A stretch of 21,311 nucleotides of DNA, from the NCBI GenBank assembly GCA_947037905.1, contig CAMQUX010000003.1, positions 1-21,311 on the forward strand. Reading direction: 5' to 3'. The stretch comes from an uncultured Desulfovibrionaceae bacterium. Lineage in GTDB: Bacteria > Desulfobacterota > Desulfovibrionia > Desulfovibrionales > Desulfovibrionaceae. How positions within the stretch are numbered: position 1 is the first letter of the stretch; every line of letters starts with the position of its first letter. Below the pieces are notes generated by a model. It had not been told where the DNA came from. It ran no database searches and was given only the letters and a program-made list of their open reading frames with translations. The position numbers and the translations under genes are program-made. Positions 7,515 to 15,667 of this stretch are shown in pieces.

Positions 7515-8258
7515 TTGAAAAATTTATCACAAAAACAAGAAGCCTATATGCTAAAAGCACAGATTCGCCTTTTAGAGGCATCTTTTTCGTCGCTTATTAG
7601 CTATAATAAAAAAGTGCTCCATATCGCTTGTGGTGATACTTCTCTTTCGCCTTTTTTCACAAGAAAAGGATTTGATTATACAGGCATTGATGCAAGACCG
7701 CAGTGCATACAGGATATACGAGAAAAAAATATCCCACTACGTCACTCGCTACATATAACTAATACTTCTGCTCTGCCTTTTGATGATAACTCCTTTGATT
7801 ATGTTGTGCTATGGAATGCATCTATTGATAGAGCCAGTAGCCTTGAGTCTATTTTTACAGAAGCTGTGCGGGTTGCATCTTCATCTTTTATCTACGGTGC
7901 GTGGAATAAATACTCCCTACACTCACTCTGCAAAGGTTCTGCTTTTACAAGTGGCAGTGCCGTAAACTCACAAAAAACCTATCTAAAAAATAGTTGCTTT
8001 TTTGTGGACAAAGAACTCTTTCAAAATCCTTTCCTTATTAAAAGAAGACTCCGATTAATTGCTGGATATCCTATTGCTTGGGAAAAATCTGTACAACTTT
8101 TACCCCTTGTAACAAAAAAAATTATTCCACTTAAACCGCTACTTTTACCTACATATTTTGGTACTTTTTTTTCTATGCGAGTCGATTTTACAAATATAAA
8201 ACCGCTCACTTCGCACCCATTACACATTTATAAACCTCAAACTGACTCAACTTTATAA
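7515..8258 (+). CDS. Class I SAM-dependent methyltransferase, TTG start
   Basis: A 247-residue methyltransferase with the type-11 layout. The SAM-binding strand and loop are VLHIACGDTSLSPFF (34-48), followed by the acidic ribose contact YTGIDAR, then LPFDDNSFDYVVLWNA as motif II/III (UbiE/BioC-like), a putative substrate region and a basic C-terminus. The start is TTG at 7515, supported by AAAGGG 5 nt upstream; an in-frame ATG at 7548 (residue 12) has a weaker AGAAG site and is the alternative. The gene is divergent from coaX and co-directional with the peptidase gene 234 bp downstream. The substrate cannot be inferred; the C-terminal half has no features I recognise. Confidence 0.75.
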   Translation: MKNLSQKQEAYMLKAQIRLLEASFSSLISYNKKVLHIACGDTSLSPFFTRKGFDYTGIDARPQCIQDIREKNIPLRHSLHITNTSALPFDDNSFDYVVLWNASIDRASSLESIFTEAVRVASSSFIYGAWNKYSLHSLCKGSAFTSGSAVNSQKTYLKNSCFFVDKELFQNPFLIKRRLRLIAGYPIAWEKSVQLLPLVTKKIIPLKPLLLPTYFGTFFSMRVDFTNIKPLTSHPLHIYKPQTDSTL

Positions 8259-8492
8259 AAATACTGGCTGAAGTTTATAAAAATAAAGCCTAAGGAAATA
8301 ATTTCAATTTATAGTACTAGAAACTACACTCTGCCCATAAATAACTTTTAAAATATATCTTTTATTGAAAACATATATGCCAATAATATAAAATGAAATA
8401 ATAGCGCTAAGCATCTTCCCAAAAAAAAAATTGAACCTATAGTATATAAATCAGACTAGAATAAAATAGCACATCTAAAAAACGGAGCCTCT

Positions 8493-11417
8493 ATGAAACT
8501 GCATGGATTTACATTAGAAAAAGAACAAGAAATTAAAGAGCTTGCACTGAACGCTCAAGTCTGGATACATGATAAAACATCTGCAAAAGTACTCTCCATT
8601 ATAAATGATGATGAGAATAAAGTTTTTGGTATTTCTTTTCGCACCCCGCCTGAAGATTCAACAGGTATCGCACATATTTTAGAACATTCCGTTCTCTGTG
8701 GCTCAAAAAAATATCCTTGTAAAGAACCATTTGTGGAGCTTTATAAAGGTTCCTTGCAAACTTTTTTAAACGCCATGACCTATCCAGATAAAACCTGCTA
8801 TCCTGTGGCATCAACAAACACACAAGATCTCTATAATCTTATGGATGTGTATCTTGATGCTGTGTTTTTCCCGAACCTAACAGAAGATACCTTACGCCAA
8901 GAAGGCTGGCATTATACTGTGGAAGAAAATACAGATAATGAAGATAGTGCAAAAAGTGAACCGACCCTCGCCTTTAAGGGTGTTGTTTTTAACGAGATGA
9001 AGGGCGTTTATTCCTCAGCAGATTCCATCCTTTACGAACAAAGTCAGCAGTCTCTTTTTCCAGACATAAGCTACGGGCTCGATTCTGGTGGAAACCCTGA
9101 AGATATCCCAAGTTTAACTTTTACACAGTTTATGGATTTTCATAAAAAACACTATCATCCATCGAACAGCTATACTGTTTTCTACGGTAACGACCCAGCA
9201 GAAAAAAGACTAGAAAGATTAAATGCTGTTTTTGAACTTTTTGATGCGAGCGATGTGAACACAGAAGTGAGCTTGCAAAAAGCTTTTGATAAGCCAGTAT
9301 ATAAAGAAGTACCTTATGCTGTTTCAAAAGATGATGAAGATACACTAAGCCATATTACTGTAAACTTTGCTCTTTGTGAATCTACAAACGCAAGTGAGAA
9401 TATGGAACTGCATATTTTAGAACAAATCCTCATAGGGCTTCCGTCCTCACCTCTCTATAAAGCCCTTGCAGATAGCGGACTTGGAGAAGATATCACAGGC
9501 GGAGGACTTGAGGCAGATTTACGACAAATGTTCTTTTCTGTGGGCATGAAGGGTGTAAAAAAACAAAATGTTTTCCATGTGGAAAAACTTATTTTCGATA
9601 CACTCAGACAACTAGAAAAAAATGGTATTGATGCAGAAGATATTGACGCAGCTCTTAATTCTTTTGAGTTCGCACTAAGAGAAAACAACACAGGCTCATA
9701 CCCTCGAGGTATTGCTCTTATGGTCTTATCTCTTCGTACATGGATACATAATAACGACCCATTAACACTACTACCTTTCCAAGCAGAAATTGATGCGCTG
9801 CGTAAAAAAATACAAAATAATGAAAAAGTATTTGAGAAACTGCTCAAAAAATATTTTATAGAAAATAACCATAGAAGCACCATAGTGCTTGTTGCAGATA
9901 CTAATCTACAAGAAGAAAATGATAAAAAGGAAAAAGATACCCTTGCAAAACAAGCAGCTCTTTTAGGAAAAGACGGTATAGCAAAGCTTAAAAACATAAG
10001 CGAAATACTACAGAAAAAACAAGCAGAGCCAGATAGTGCAGAAGCGCTCGCAACTATTCCACATCTGCAAATAAAAGACCTTGCAAAAACTGAAACTCCT
10101 GTACCGTATGAAACAAAAGATATTGGCGTAACACTGCACACTCAAGACCTTGCAACACGTGGCATTGCGTATTTATCTCTCTGTTTTAGCACTAAGGCAG
10201 TGCCAACTAAGTACATTCCTTATTTGTCTATTTTTGGAAGAATCCTTCTTGAAACAGGCACAGATAAATATACTTTTGAAGAACTCACTCGCCTTATAGC
10301 ACAAAAAACAGGTGATATTTATTGCAGACCTATTTTTGCAAAAGATGATCTAAGTGGAAATCCTCTAGAACTTTTCACTTGCCAAGGAAAAGCAACAAAA
10401 GAACATTGTAAAGACCTTATAACGCTCATGCAAGAGATACTGCTCTCTGCTAATTTACACAATAAAGAGCGCATTAGTCGTATTATTACAGAAACAAAAT
10501 CTCGCATGGAGCAAAGTGTTATACCAAGCGGGCACCAAATGATGGGAAGTCGCTTAAAAAGTAAATATACCGTAAGCGCATGGATGCAGGAGCAAGTAGC
10601 TGGAATTGACGCCTTATTTTTCATGCGCAAACTTGAAAAAGAAGATTTTGCAACTATTCAGAAAGATTTAGAAAACTTGCGCAGTATTTTAATCCAAAAA
10701 AATGCTCTGTGTATAAATCTTGTGGGCGATAAAGAAATACAGAAAATAATAGAAACAGATATTCAAGAGCTTTTGTCTAAACTTCCAAATAAAGAACTTG
10801 CAAATGATTCTGCTAATACTCTTGCTAGAGTACTGCCTGAAAGTGCAGACAAAGAAGCGTTTACAATACCTGCGCAGGTAAATTATGTGGGCAAGGCTTT
10901 TAAATTATCAGACTGGACTTTCCATGGCTCAGCCCTTGTGGCAAATAAGCTTTTGCGCACCTCGTACCTCTGGGAGCAAGTGCGTGTTATTGGCGGTGCT
11001 TACGGTGGTTTTTCTGTTCTTGATTATAAAAATGATCTTATGATTTTCCTCTCATACAGAGACCCGAACATGGAAAAAACACTCGCTGTTTATGACAAAG
11101 CCATAGATTATCTTGCAAACTTAGAGATAAGTCAGACAGAGCTTGAAAATACTATCATTGGTGTTTTTGGCGAGCTTGATGGCTATCTTTTAGCGGACGC
11201 AAAAGGTTTTTCAGCATTTATGCGAAGGCTCACAAATGATAAAATTGAAACACGAAATGAACTACGAAAACAAGTGCTTGAAACAAACATCTCGCACATA
11301 AAAGAGTTTGCAAAAGCGCTTAAAAATGCGCTTAGTAATACAAAAATTGCAGTGCTTGGAGCAGAAGAAAGCCTTAAAAAGAGTGACGAAACATTCGTGT
11401 TCACAAAAGTTTTATAA
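8493..11417 (+). CDS. M16C zinc metallopeptidase, presequence protease (PreP/Cym1)-like
   Basis: A 974-residue member of the insulinase superfamily with the length and order of bacterial PreP-type proteases: two homologous halves joined by a linker, closing as a chamber that degrades peptides. The inverted zinc motif HILEH gives ligands His61 and His65 and catalytic Glu64. The third ligand is Glu168 in GVVFNEMKGVYSS. Family text includes GSKKYPCKEPF, KGSLQTFLNAMTYPDKTCYP and, in the C-terminal half, RVIGGAYGGFSVLDYKNDLMIFLSYRDP, which supplies the substrate-binding Arg/Tyr pair. There is no signal peptide, so it is likely cytoplasmic. A GGAG site lies 7 nt before the ATG. The upstream 234 bp hold only AT-rich sequence with no convincing promoter. 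A strong terminator follows at 11624. Confidence 0.95.
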   Translation: MKLHGFTLEKEQEIKELALNAQVWIHDKTSAKVLSIINDDENKVFGISFRTPPEDSTGIAHILEHSVLCGSKKYPCKEPFVELYKGSLQTFLNAMTYPDKTCYPVASTNTQDLYNLMDVYLDAVFFPNLTEDTLRQEGWHYTVEENTDNEDSAKSEPTLAFKGVVFNEMKGVYSSADSILYEQSQQSLFPDISYGLDSGGNPEDIPSLTFTQFMDFHKKHYHPSNSYTVFYGNDPAEKRLERLNAVFELFDASDVNTEVSLQKAFDKPVYKEVPYAVSKDDEDTLSHITVNFALCESTNASENMELHILEQILIGLPSSPLYKALADSGLGEDITGGGLEADLRQMFFSVGMKGVKKQNVFHVEKLIFDTLRQLEKNGIDAEDIDAALNSFEFALRENNTGSYPRGIALMVLSLRTWIHNNDPLTLLPFQAEIDALRKKIQNNEKVFEKLLKKYFIENNHRSTIVLVADTNLQEENDKKEKDTLAKQAALLGKDGIAKLKNISEILQKKQAEPDSAEALATIPHLQIKDLAKTETPVPYETKDIGVTLHTQDLATRGIAYLSLCFSTKAVPTKYIPYLSIFGRILLETGTDKYTFEELTRLIAQKTGDIYCRPIFAKDDLSGNPLELFTCQGKATKEHCKDLITLMQEILLSANLHNKERISRIITETKSRMEQSVIPSGHQMMGSRLKSKYTVSAWMQEQVAGIDALFFMRKLEKEDFATIQKDLENLRSILIQKNALCINLVGDKEIQKIIETDIQELLSKLPNKELANDSANTLARVLPESADKEAFTIPAQVNYVGKAFKLSDWTFHGSALVANKLLRTSYLWEQVRVIGGAYGGFSVLDYKNDLMIFLSYRDPNMEKTLAVYDKAIDYLANLEISQTELENTIIGVFGELDGYLLADAKGFSAFMRRLTNDKIETRNELRKQVLETNISHIKEFAKALKNALSNTKIAVLGAEESLKKSDETFVFTKVL

Positions 11418-11810
11418 GAGTTTAATTTTATTAGACTTTTATAAGATATTATGAGCTTTTATGAGATTTGATTAAGTAATTGGCTCTCATTAAGTTTTGT
11501 GAATAGAGTGTGTTATTTTAATGATAAGCAAGCTTAATTAGAACGAGACTCATGCATGGATAACAGTGTCTTGTATATAAAATAAAACTCGCTATAAAAT
11601 CTAGCTAGTTGAAAAATAAGTATAAAAAAAGCCCCTTAAATTTAAGGGGCTTTTTTTATGATATACACTATTTATGCTGTATAAATATATGTGAACATAT
11701 ATGCTGAGTTGTAATATTTTAAATATTTTTAGCTTAGTTTAAATATTTTTATAATAACAAATACGCTACATGTACATTTTTTATTATACAGACATTATGA
11801 GGTATAAATA
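11418..11810. other. 393-bp intergenic region between convergent genes
   Basis: There is no coding sequence here. The region separates the end of the M16C gene (+) from the end of the tupA-like gene (-). It contains the bidirectional terminator at 11624-11657 and, on the right, two copies of a TTAAATATTTTTA motif about 25 bp apart. The left 200 bp are featureless apart from short AT-rich repeats of TTTTATAAGA/TTTTATGAGA type. Confidence 0.7.
11624..11657. terminator. Perfect bidirectional rho-independent terminator
   Basis: Seven A's (11624-11630), the palindrome GCCCCTTAAATTTAAGGGGC (11631-11650) and seven T's (11651-11657) form a fully self-complementary 34-bp element. On either strand it gives a GC-topped stem followed by a U-run, so it can stop transcription from both the M16C gene on the left and the tupA-like gene on the right. 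Confidence 0.93.
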
Positions 11811-12662
11811 CTAGTCGTTATATTTTTTTGCATATTTAGCATCATTATACATGCCCTCACCGTGCTCTTTCTTTCCAAATTCGCGCATGATTTTTTGCCC
11901 TTTCTTAGAGCCTACAAATTCTATAAACTGAGTAGCTGTTTCTTGCATTTCGCCATCACCTTTTGGACGACTTAAAGCATTATATGTGTTTATAAGATAC
12001 TTATCTCCTCGAAATAGTATTTTTGTATCTTTCATATCTTTTTTAGCTGCAATCCAAGTTGAGCTATCTGTCATAAAATATGCACCGTCTTTATCTGCCA
12101 TTTTTAAACTTGCAAGCATGAATGTTTTAGAAGGTATATACCACGCACCTTTTGGAGTGATACTTGCCATTTTCCAAATACTCATCTCTTTTTTATGTGT
12201 GCCAGAATTATCTGCTCTTGTGATAAATTTTGCACCTGATTTTGCTATGCGTGCATAGGCATCTTGAGCATTTTTTGCGTCTGCTATTTTTGCTGGGTCA
12301 TTTTTTGGTCCTACTATATAGAACTCATTAGAACCTATAAGAGTTCTGTTCGCTGCCCAACCATTTTTTATTGCTTCTTTTTCTGCTTTTGGCGCATGCA
12401 CCATTGCTACATCTATTTTATCTGCCTCTAAAAGTTGCAGAGATTTTCCTGAACCTGCTTTTATCCAAACCATTTTTACATTTTTTTCACGAGAAAATGC
12501 TTCTGCCAAAACTTGTAATAATCCTAGTTCCCCAGGGCTACCTGTTGCTAGTGTGAAAGATTTTTCACCAGTTCCAAATACTACTGACTTAGCATAACTT
12601 TCTGCAGATACTGCTGTTAGCATTAAAAAGGCACATACCAATGCTACAATTGATTTTCTCAT
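11811..12662 (-). CDS. TupA-like tungstate/oxyanion-binding periplasmic protein
   Basis: The 283-residue protein has a Sec signal peptide (basic MRK, hydrophobic core, cleavage probably after SYA at 24) and the text of TupA-type solute-binding proteins: LATGSPGELGLLQVLAEAF, KAGSGKSLQLLEADKIDVAMVHAPKAEKE, YIVGPKNDPAKI, FITRADNSGTHKKEMSIWK and YFMTDSSTW. These proteins capture tungstate, or possibly molybdate or another oxyanion, and deliver it to an ABC permease. The canonical TTTS-like ligand loop reads ATGS here, so the exact anion is uncertain. No TupB/TupC permease or ATPase gene is adjacent, so it is an orphan receptor in this window. An AAGGA site lies 9 nt before the ATG. A truncated copy of its 5' part sits just upstream. 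Confidence 0.85.
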   Translation of the reverse strand: MRKSIVALVCAFLMLTAVSAESYAKSVVFGTGEKSFTLATGSPGELGLLQVLAEAFSREKNVKMVWIKAGSGKSLQLLEADKIDVAMVHAPKAEKEAIKNGWAANRTLIGSNEFYIVGPKNDPAKIADAKNAQDAYARIAKSGAKFITRADNSGTHKKEMSIWKMASITPKGAWYIPSKTFMLASLKMADKDGAYFMTDSSTWIAAKKDMKDTKILFRGDKYLINTYNALSRPKGDGEMQETATQFIEFVGSKKGQKIMREFGKKEHGEGMYNDAKYAKKYND

Positions 12663-12700
12663 AATTAAAAATTCCTTATTAATATTTACTTATCCCTTTT

Positions 12701-12729
12701 GAATAACAAAAAATATTCTTTTCTGTCAA
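12701..12729 (-). promoter_or_regulatory. Candidate promoter of the tupA-like gene
   Basis: On the minus strand a perfect TTGACA (12724-12729) lies about 62 nt upstream of the ATG. The hexamer 17 bp further on is TTATTC (12701-12706), a poor -10. The TTGACA lies inside the block that is almost unchanged between the two duplicated leaders, which supports function, but the -10 assignment is weak and the conserved block may instead be an operator. Confidence 0.4.
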
Positions 12730-12745
12730 CTAAAGCATAATTAAA

Positions 12746-13009
12746 TTAAAAAGAAAGATTTAAACCATAAAATAGTCTGTACCGCAGAGATTTTCCTAAA
12801 CCTGCTTTTACAAAAACATTTTTTTCATTTTCTTCACGAGCAAATGTTTCTGTAAAAACCTGCAATAATTTTGACGCATCAGGGCTATTTGTTGATAATT
12901 TGAAAGATTTTTCACTTTTTTCAGATACTACTTCCTTAGCATAACTATCTGTAGATACTGCAATTAACACTAAAAAAGCACATACTGATACTAAAATTAA
13001 TTTTTTCAT
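12746..13009 (-). pseudogene. Truncated tandem copy of the tupA-like gene
   Basis: The 87-residue frame starts with a signal peptide (MKK, hydrophobic core, DSYAK) and follows the intact neighbour to KAGLGKSL at residue 75. It then ends in an unrelated 12-residue tail, RYRLFYGLNLSF, read from DNA homologous to the leader upstream of the intact gene. It therefore lacks more than two thirds of the binding protein and cannot bind an anion in the normal way. It keeps an ATG, an AAGG ribosome site and a promoter-like TTGACA, and its frame is unbroken to residue 75, so a short exported peptide could still be made. I call it a gene remnant, with a small possibility that the peptide or its leader is used. 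Confidence 0.8.
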
Positions 13010-13329
13010 AATTAAAAACCTTATTTGTATTTACTTGTTTCTTTTAAGTAAAAAAAATATTATTTTCTGTCAACTAAAGCATAAATAAATTAAAAAGAAA
13101 GATTTATACTATAAAATATTTTCGTATTCACGAAATAACAGTATTTATAAGATAACTTGTAAATATGTAATATAATCTCATATTTACAGTACAACGTCAC
13201 AATCTTAGATACACTTCACATTAGATGCACGCTCTAATATCATATCCTCACTAGCTATAAATAATAAGTGAGACAAATTGAAACAGCAGATTTTCTCATT
13301 TTAGTGCAGTATAGCTTAGTGCAGTACAG
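13010..13329. other. 320-bp intergenic region upstream of the tupA remnant
   Basis: 13010-13119 is the upstream copy of the duplicated leader. 13120-13300 is AT-rich with no ORF or RNA structure that I can support. 13301-13330 is a 15-bp direct repeat that ends at the stop codon of the next minus-strand gene. Confidence 0.65.
13045..13073 (-). promoter_or_regulatory. Duplicate promoter-like element upstream of the tupA remnant
   Basis: TTGACA (minus strand, 13068-13073) lies in the conserved leader block 59 nt upstream of the remnant's ATG. The 17-bp-spaced hexamer is TACTTA (13045-13050). It is the counterpart of the element at 12701-12729. If active it would transcribe through the remnant into the intact gene, giving the latter two promoters. 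Confidence 0.38.
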
Positions 13330-13330
13330 C
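13301..13330. repeat. 15-bp tandem direct repeat, two copies
   Basis: TTAGTGCAGTATAGC (13301-13315) is followed immediately by TTAGTGCAGTACAGC (13316-13330), differing at one base. It lies just beyond the 3' end of the LbetaH protein gene and its last base is part of that gene's stop codon. Confidence 0.8.
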
Positions 13331-14829
13331 TAATCAAAACTCTTTTCTAATGGGTCTATTGTACGAGATGGAAGTAGCCCTTTAAATGGTCCGTCCTGAT
13401 AGGCTTGGAGCAAGTTATACTGTGCATCTTGCGTATACTGTGCGTGTCCTCTACTTTTCTCTGTTCCATCATAATATGCACCATTTTCATCTAATATATG
13501 TTCTATTCTTATTATGAACATATTTATAAATTCTTCGCCCAAGCCACTAAATACAAGCGCGCCTAAGCAAATTTTACCTTTAATTTTTGAAAATTCTTCT
13601 AGACTCATGGTCTGTGTTTCTAAATCTTTTTGATGCGTAATATGTCCCCAAACAAGATATCCGCTTGGTATAGTAATTGGTTCTTCTGCATCTATTATAG
13701 TATGCGGCATAACAATACATGATGAGCCTATTTGAATTGGTGAATCTTCACTTCCACGTAAGAAAGAATTAAACCCTATAAAAACATGCTCTTCTAAATA
13801 AACATATAAAAGCTTACCACCATGCGCTATAACACAGTATTTTTCTAACGTAGAGTTGATTATACAACTGTTTTCTTGTGCATTACCACCGTTACCAAAG
13901 GCAACATTTTCTAGATATGCTCGGTGTGCTATGAGTATATTTCTTCCCAAAGAGCAGTCGCCCATAAGTACTGCAAAACGACTTACAGAGCCATTTTTAC
14001 TCGCATGAGTAATGGCTGCGTCCACACTACTATAAGGTGCATGAAAATTCTTTCGATACTCACTAATAAAATCGATAAAATCACCTTTCGGTTTTTCGCC
14101 AGCCTCGAACATTATATATTTTTTGAGCACAGAGCATGGATAAATATATCTAAACTCAAAACTATTCTCTTTTTTCAGCCAAACATGCCCTTTAGGAATC
14201 TGCCCATGATTGAGCTCATCGACCATAACATATGAGAAAAGTCCAAATTCTGAAGAGCGACATGTTGAAAAATCGAGCGTTGCAAAAGGAGCAATAAAAC
14301 AACCTTCAACTGTGCTACCATGAATATTTGAATAATGCAGCGCACAGGTATTTGCTATAAGAAACTGCTCAAAATTCAGCAAATTATGAGAATGATTATG
14401 CACAAGTACTTTTATAAGCAGACTATTTCTTATGACCACCTGCTCATCTTCTTGCAATTTTATAGGCATATCGTTTACATTAACAACTGTACCTTTTGGT
14501 TTCAGCTCATCGCCTCTGATATCTGTTTTATATAAAATAGAAGTACGTACTTCACAGCGTCCTAAAAAAGAACTTGATGCTATACCTGAGTGTTTGAAAC
14601 GAAAATGAAGCGAGTGTCTTGCTGTTATGCCAAAAAAACCATAGAATTCTGCATAATTTTCACGCGGGCGCATATTTGATAAATACGGATGTATGTCCAA
14701 AGAGGAATTATGCAAATTAATACTCACTCGTGTAAGTATATGATCATATAATTTATCTAATTCTGCCTGCATAAAACCACTCTCTTTCAAACTATGAAAA
14801 GTCCGTTTTTGTATAAATTTGTAATTCAC
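13330..14829 (-). CDS. Left-handed beta-helix (hexapeptide-repeat-like) protein
   Basis: A 499-residue protein whose central half reads as irregular hexapeptide turns of the LbetaH fold: SSSFLGRCEVRTSILYK (85-101), VVIRNSLLIKVLVHNHSHNLLNF (131-153), SNIHGSTVEGCFIAPFATLDF, then MGDCSLGRNILIAHRAYLENV and IGSSCIVMPHTIIDA (367-381). Such folds are typical of acyltransferases and nucleotidyltransferases, but I see no cofactor motif and the repeat is broken by an insertion at about 205-285, so no reaction is proposed. It resembles the long 'transferase-like' DUF4954-type proteins only loosely. The longest frame starts at GTG (14827-14829) with no ribosome site. The in-frame ATG at 14772 (residue 20) has AAAGAGAG 7 nt upstream and may be the real start. 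It stands alone, with uspA upstream on the same strand beyond a terminator. Confidence 0.7.
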   Translation of the reverse strand: MNYKFIQKRTFHSLKESGFMQAELDKLYDHILTRVSINLHNSSLDIHPYLSNMRPRENYAEFYGFFGITARHSLHFRFKHSGIASSSFLGRCEVRTSILYKTDIRGDELKPKGTVVNVNDMPIKLQEDEQVVIRNSLLIKVLVHNHSHNLLNFEQFLIANTCALHYSNIHGSTVEGCFIAPFATLDFSTCRSSEFGLFSYVMVDELNHGQIPKGHVWLKKENSFEFRYIYPCSVLKKYIMFEAGEKPKGDFIDFISEYRKNFHAPYSSVDAAITHASKNGSVSRFAVLMGDCSLGRNILIAHRAYLENVAFGNGGNAQENSCIINSTLEKYCVIAHGGKLLYVYLEEHVFIGFNSFLRGSEDSPIQIGSSCIVMPHTIIDAEEPITIPSGYLVWGHITHQKDLETQTMSLEEFSKIKGKICLGALVFSGLGEEFINMFIIRIEHILDENGAYYDGTEKSRGHAQYTQDAQYNLLQAYQDGPFKGLLPSRTIDPLEKSFD

Positions 14830-14904
14830 ATGGTATAAAAAAAAACGCCACTCTGCAAATCTTTTCTATTATTGTTCACTTTACCATAATAATCACTTTT
14901 TGAC

Positions 14905-14935
14905 AAAAAAAAAGGCTTAGAAAATTCTAAACCTT
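14905..14935 (-). terminator. Rho-independent terminator downstream of the universal stress gene
   Basis: Read on the minus strand, AAGGTTTAGAA (14935-14925) pairs with TTCTAAGCCTT (14922-14912) through 11 positions, one of them G-U. The stem is followed by nine T's (14913-14905). It lies about 170 nt past the stop codon of the universal stress protein gene and before the LbetaH gene, so it separates those two units. Confidence 0.75.
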
Positions 14936-15103
14936 TTCGCGCATACTTTTCATATGCATTTTTTGCTTTTTCCTAATATTTTGCCATAATAATTATAACA
15001 AAACATTATTCCTATAAAACTTTTTATACTTGCTTCTTCATATAAAAGGCACTCACATTGCTCTCATAATCACATTTTCAAAACATTTTTTAAAAAACTA
15101 CTC

Positions 15104-15544
15104 TTATTCTGGACGAACTGTCATAACAGTAATTTTTGTACTTTTAAGTACACGCTCTGCTACAGAACCGAACAAGAAGAGATCTAAACCTTTTCTTCCA
15201 TGTGTTCCAAGTACAAGCAAATCTGCATTGAACTTTGTAATTGTATCTAAAATTACCTCTGGTGGATAACCAGAAACAACTTCAAGTTCTACATCTACAC
15301 CTTCAAAGTACTCTTTTTTTAAGTTTTCTAAGTCAAGTAGAACACTTTCTCTTGCCTTTTCCACTGCATCGCCTAAAGATGGTGGTAAAACTACATAGCC
15401 ACCATATGTTTCTGGCAATTGCACAACATGCAATAGTTTTACCTTCGCATTGAATTTTTTTGCCATACTACTTGTTGTTGCTATAATTTTTTCTGATACA
15501 GCAGAAAAATCAACGGGACACAAAATACTCTTAAAATCACTCAT
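15104..15544 (-). CDS. Universal stress protein (UspA family)
   Basis: A single-domain, 146-residue Usp protein. It shows the N-terminal ILCPVDFS with Asp12, the HVVQLPE strand, and the ATP-binding signature of the MJ0577-like subclass, LGTHGRKGLDLFLFGSVAERVL, with Gly113, Gly116, Gly126 and Ser127 forming the G-2x-G-9x-G-S pattern. It should therefore bind ATP, probably as a dimer in the cytoplasm, and act in stress or energy signalling. It has a textbook GGAGGA ribosome site at 15551-15556, 6 nt before the ATG, and a strong promoter at 15581-15609. It is monocistronic by the terminator at 14905-14935 and divergent from the HTH-cupin regulator at 15765. Confidence 0.95.
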   Translation of the reverse strand: MSDFKSILCPVDFSAVSEKIIATTSSMAKKFNAKVKLLHVVQLPETYGGYVVLPPSLGDAVEKARESVLLDLENLKKEYFEGVDVELEVVSGYPPEVILDTITKFNADLLVLGTHGRKGLDLFLFGSVAERVLKSTKITVMTVRPE

Positions 15545-15580
15545 CGTGTATCCTCCAAAAAATTTTATTTTCTATATCTT

Positions 15581-15609
15581 ATTATACATAAGAAATCATA
15601 ATTTTGCAA
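15581..15609 (-). promoter_or_regulatory. Strong sigma70-type promoter of the universal stress gene
   Basis: On the minus strand TTGCAA (15604-15609) and a perfect TATAAT (15581-15586) are separated by 17 bp. The predicted transcript starts about 30 nt upstream of the ATG and includes the GGAGGA site at 15551-15556. This is the best promoter match in the window. Confidence 0.75.
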
Positions 15610-15667
15610 CTACATTCTATTAAAACTTAACTTTCATTTAATATTTCTACAAAATTAGCCTCAAGAT

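Larger units (their letters stand above)
12437..13119 (-). repeat. Tandem duplication of the tupA-like leader plus first ~75 codons
   Basis: Two adjacent units of about 340 bp are homologous throughout. The downstream unit (about 12437-12783) is the start of the intact gene plus its leader. The upstream unit (about 12784-13119) is the start of the truncated gene plus its leader. The junction near 12775-12784 joins codon 75-76 of the broken copy directly to the start of the leader of the intact copy, as expected from a simple tandem duplication whose left break is inside the coding region. By hand count the protein parts agree at 44 of 75 residues, while 12719-12762 and 13063-13106 agree at 43 of 44 bases. 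Confidence 0.85.

Noticed and set aside
8431..8462. Promoter for the M16C gene (TTGAAC with TAGAAT)
   Set aside because: The spacer is 20 bp, outside the usual 16-18 range, and the region is AT-rich enough for such matches by chance.
9455..10141. Minus-strand 228-residue Ser/Phe/Cys-rich frame inside the M16C gene
   Set aside because: It is a typical antisense shadow; the opposite strand encodes conserved peptidase sequence throughout.
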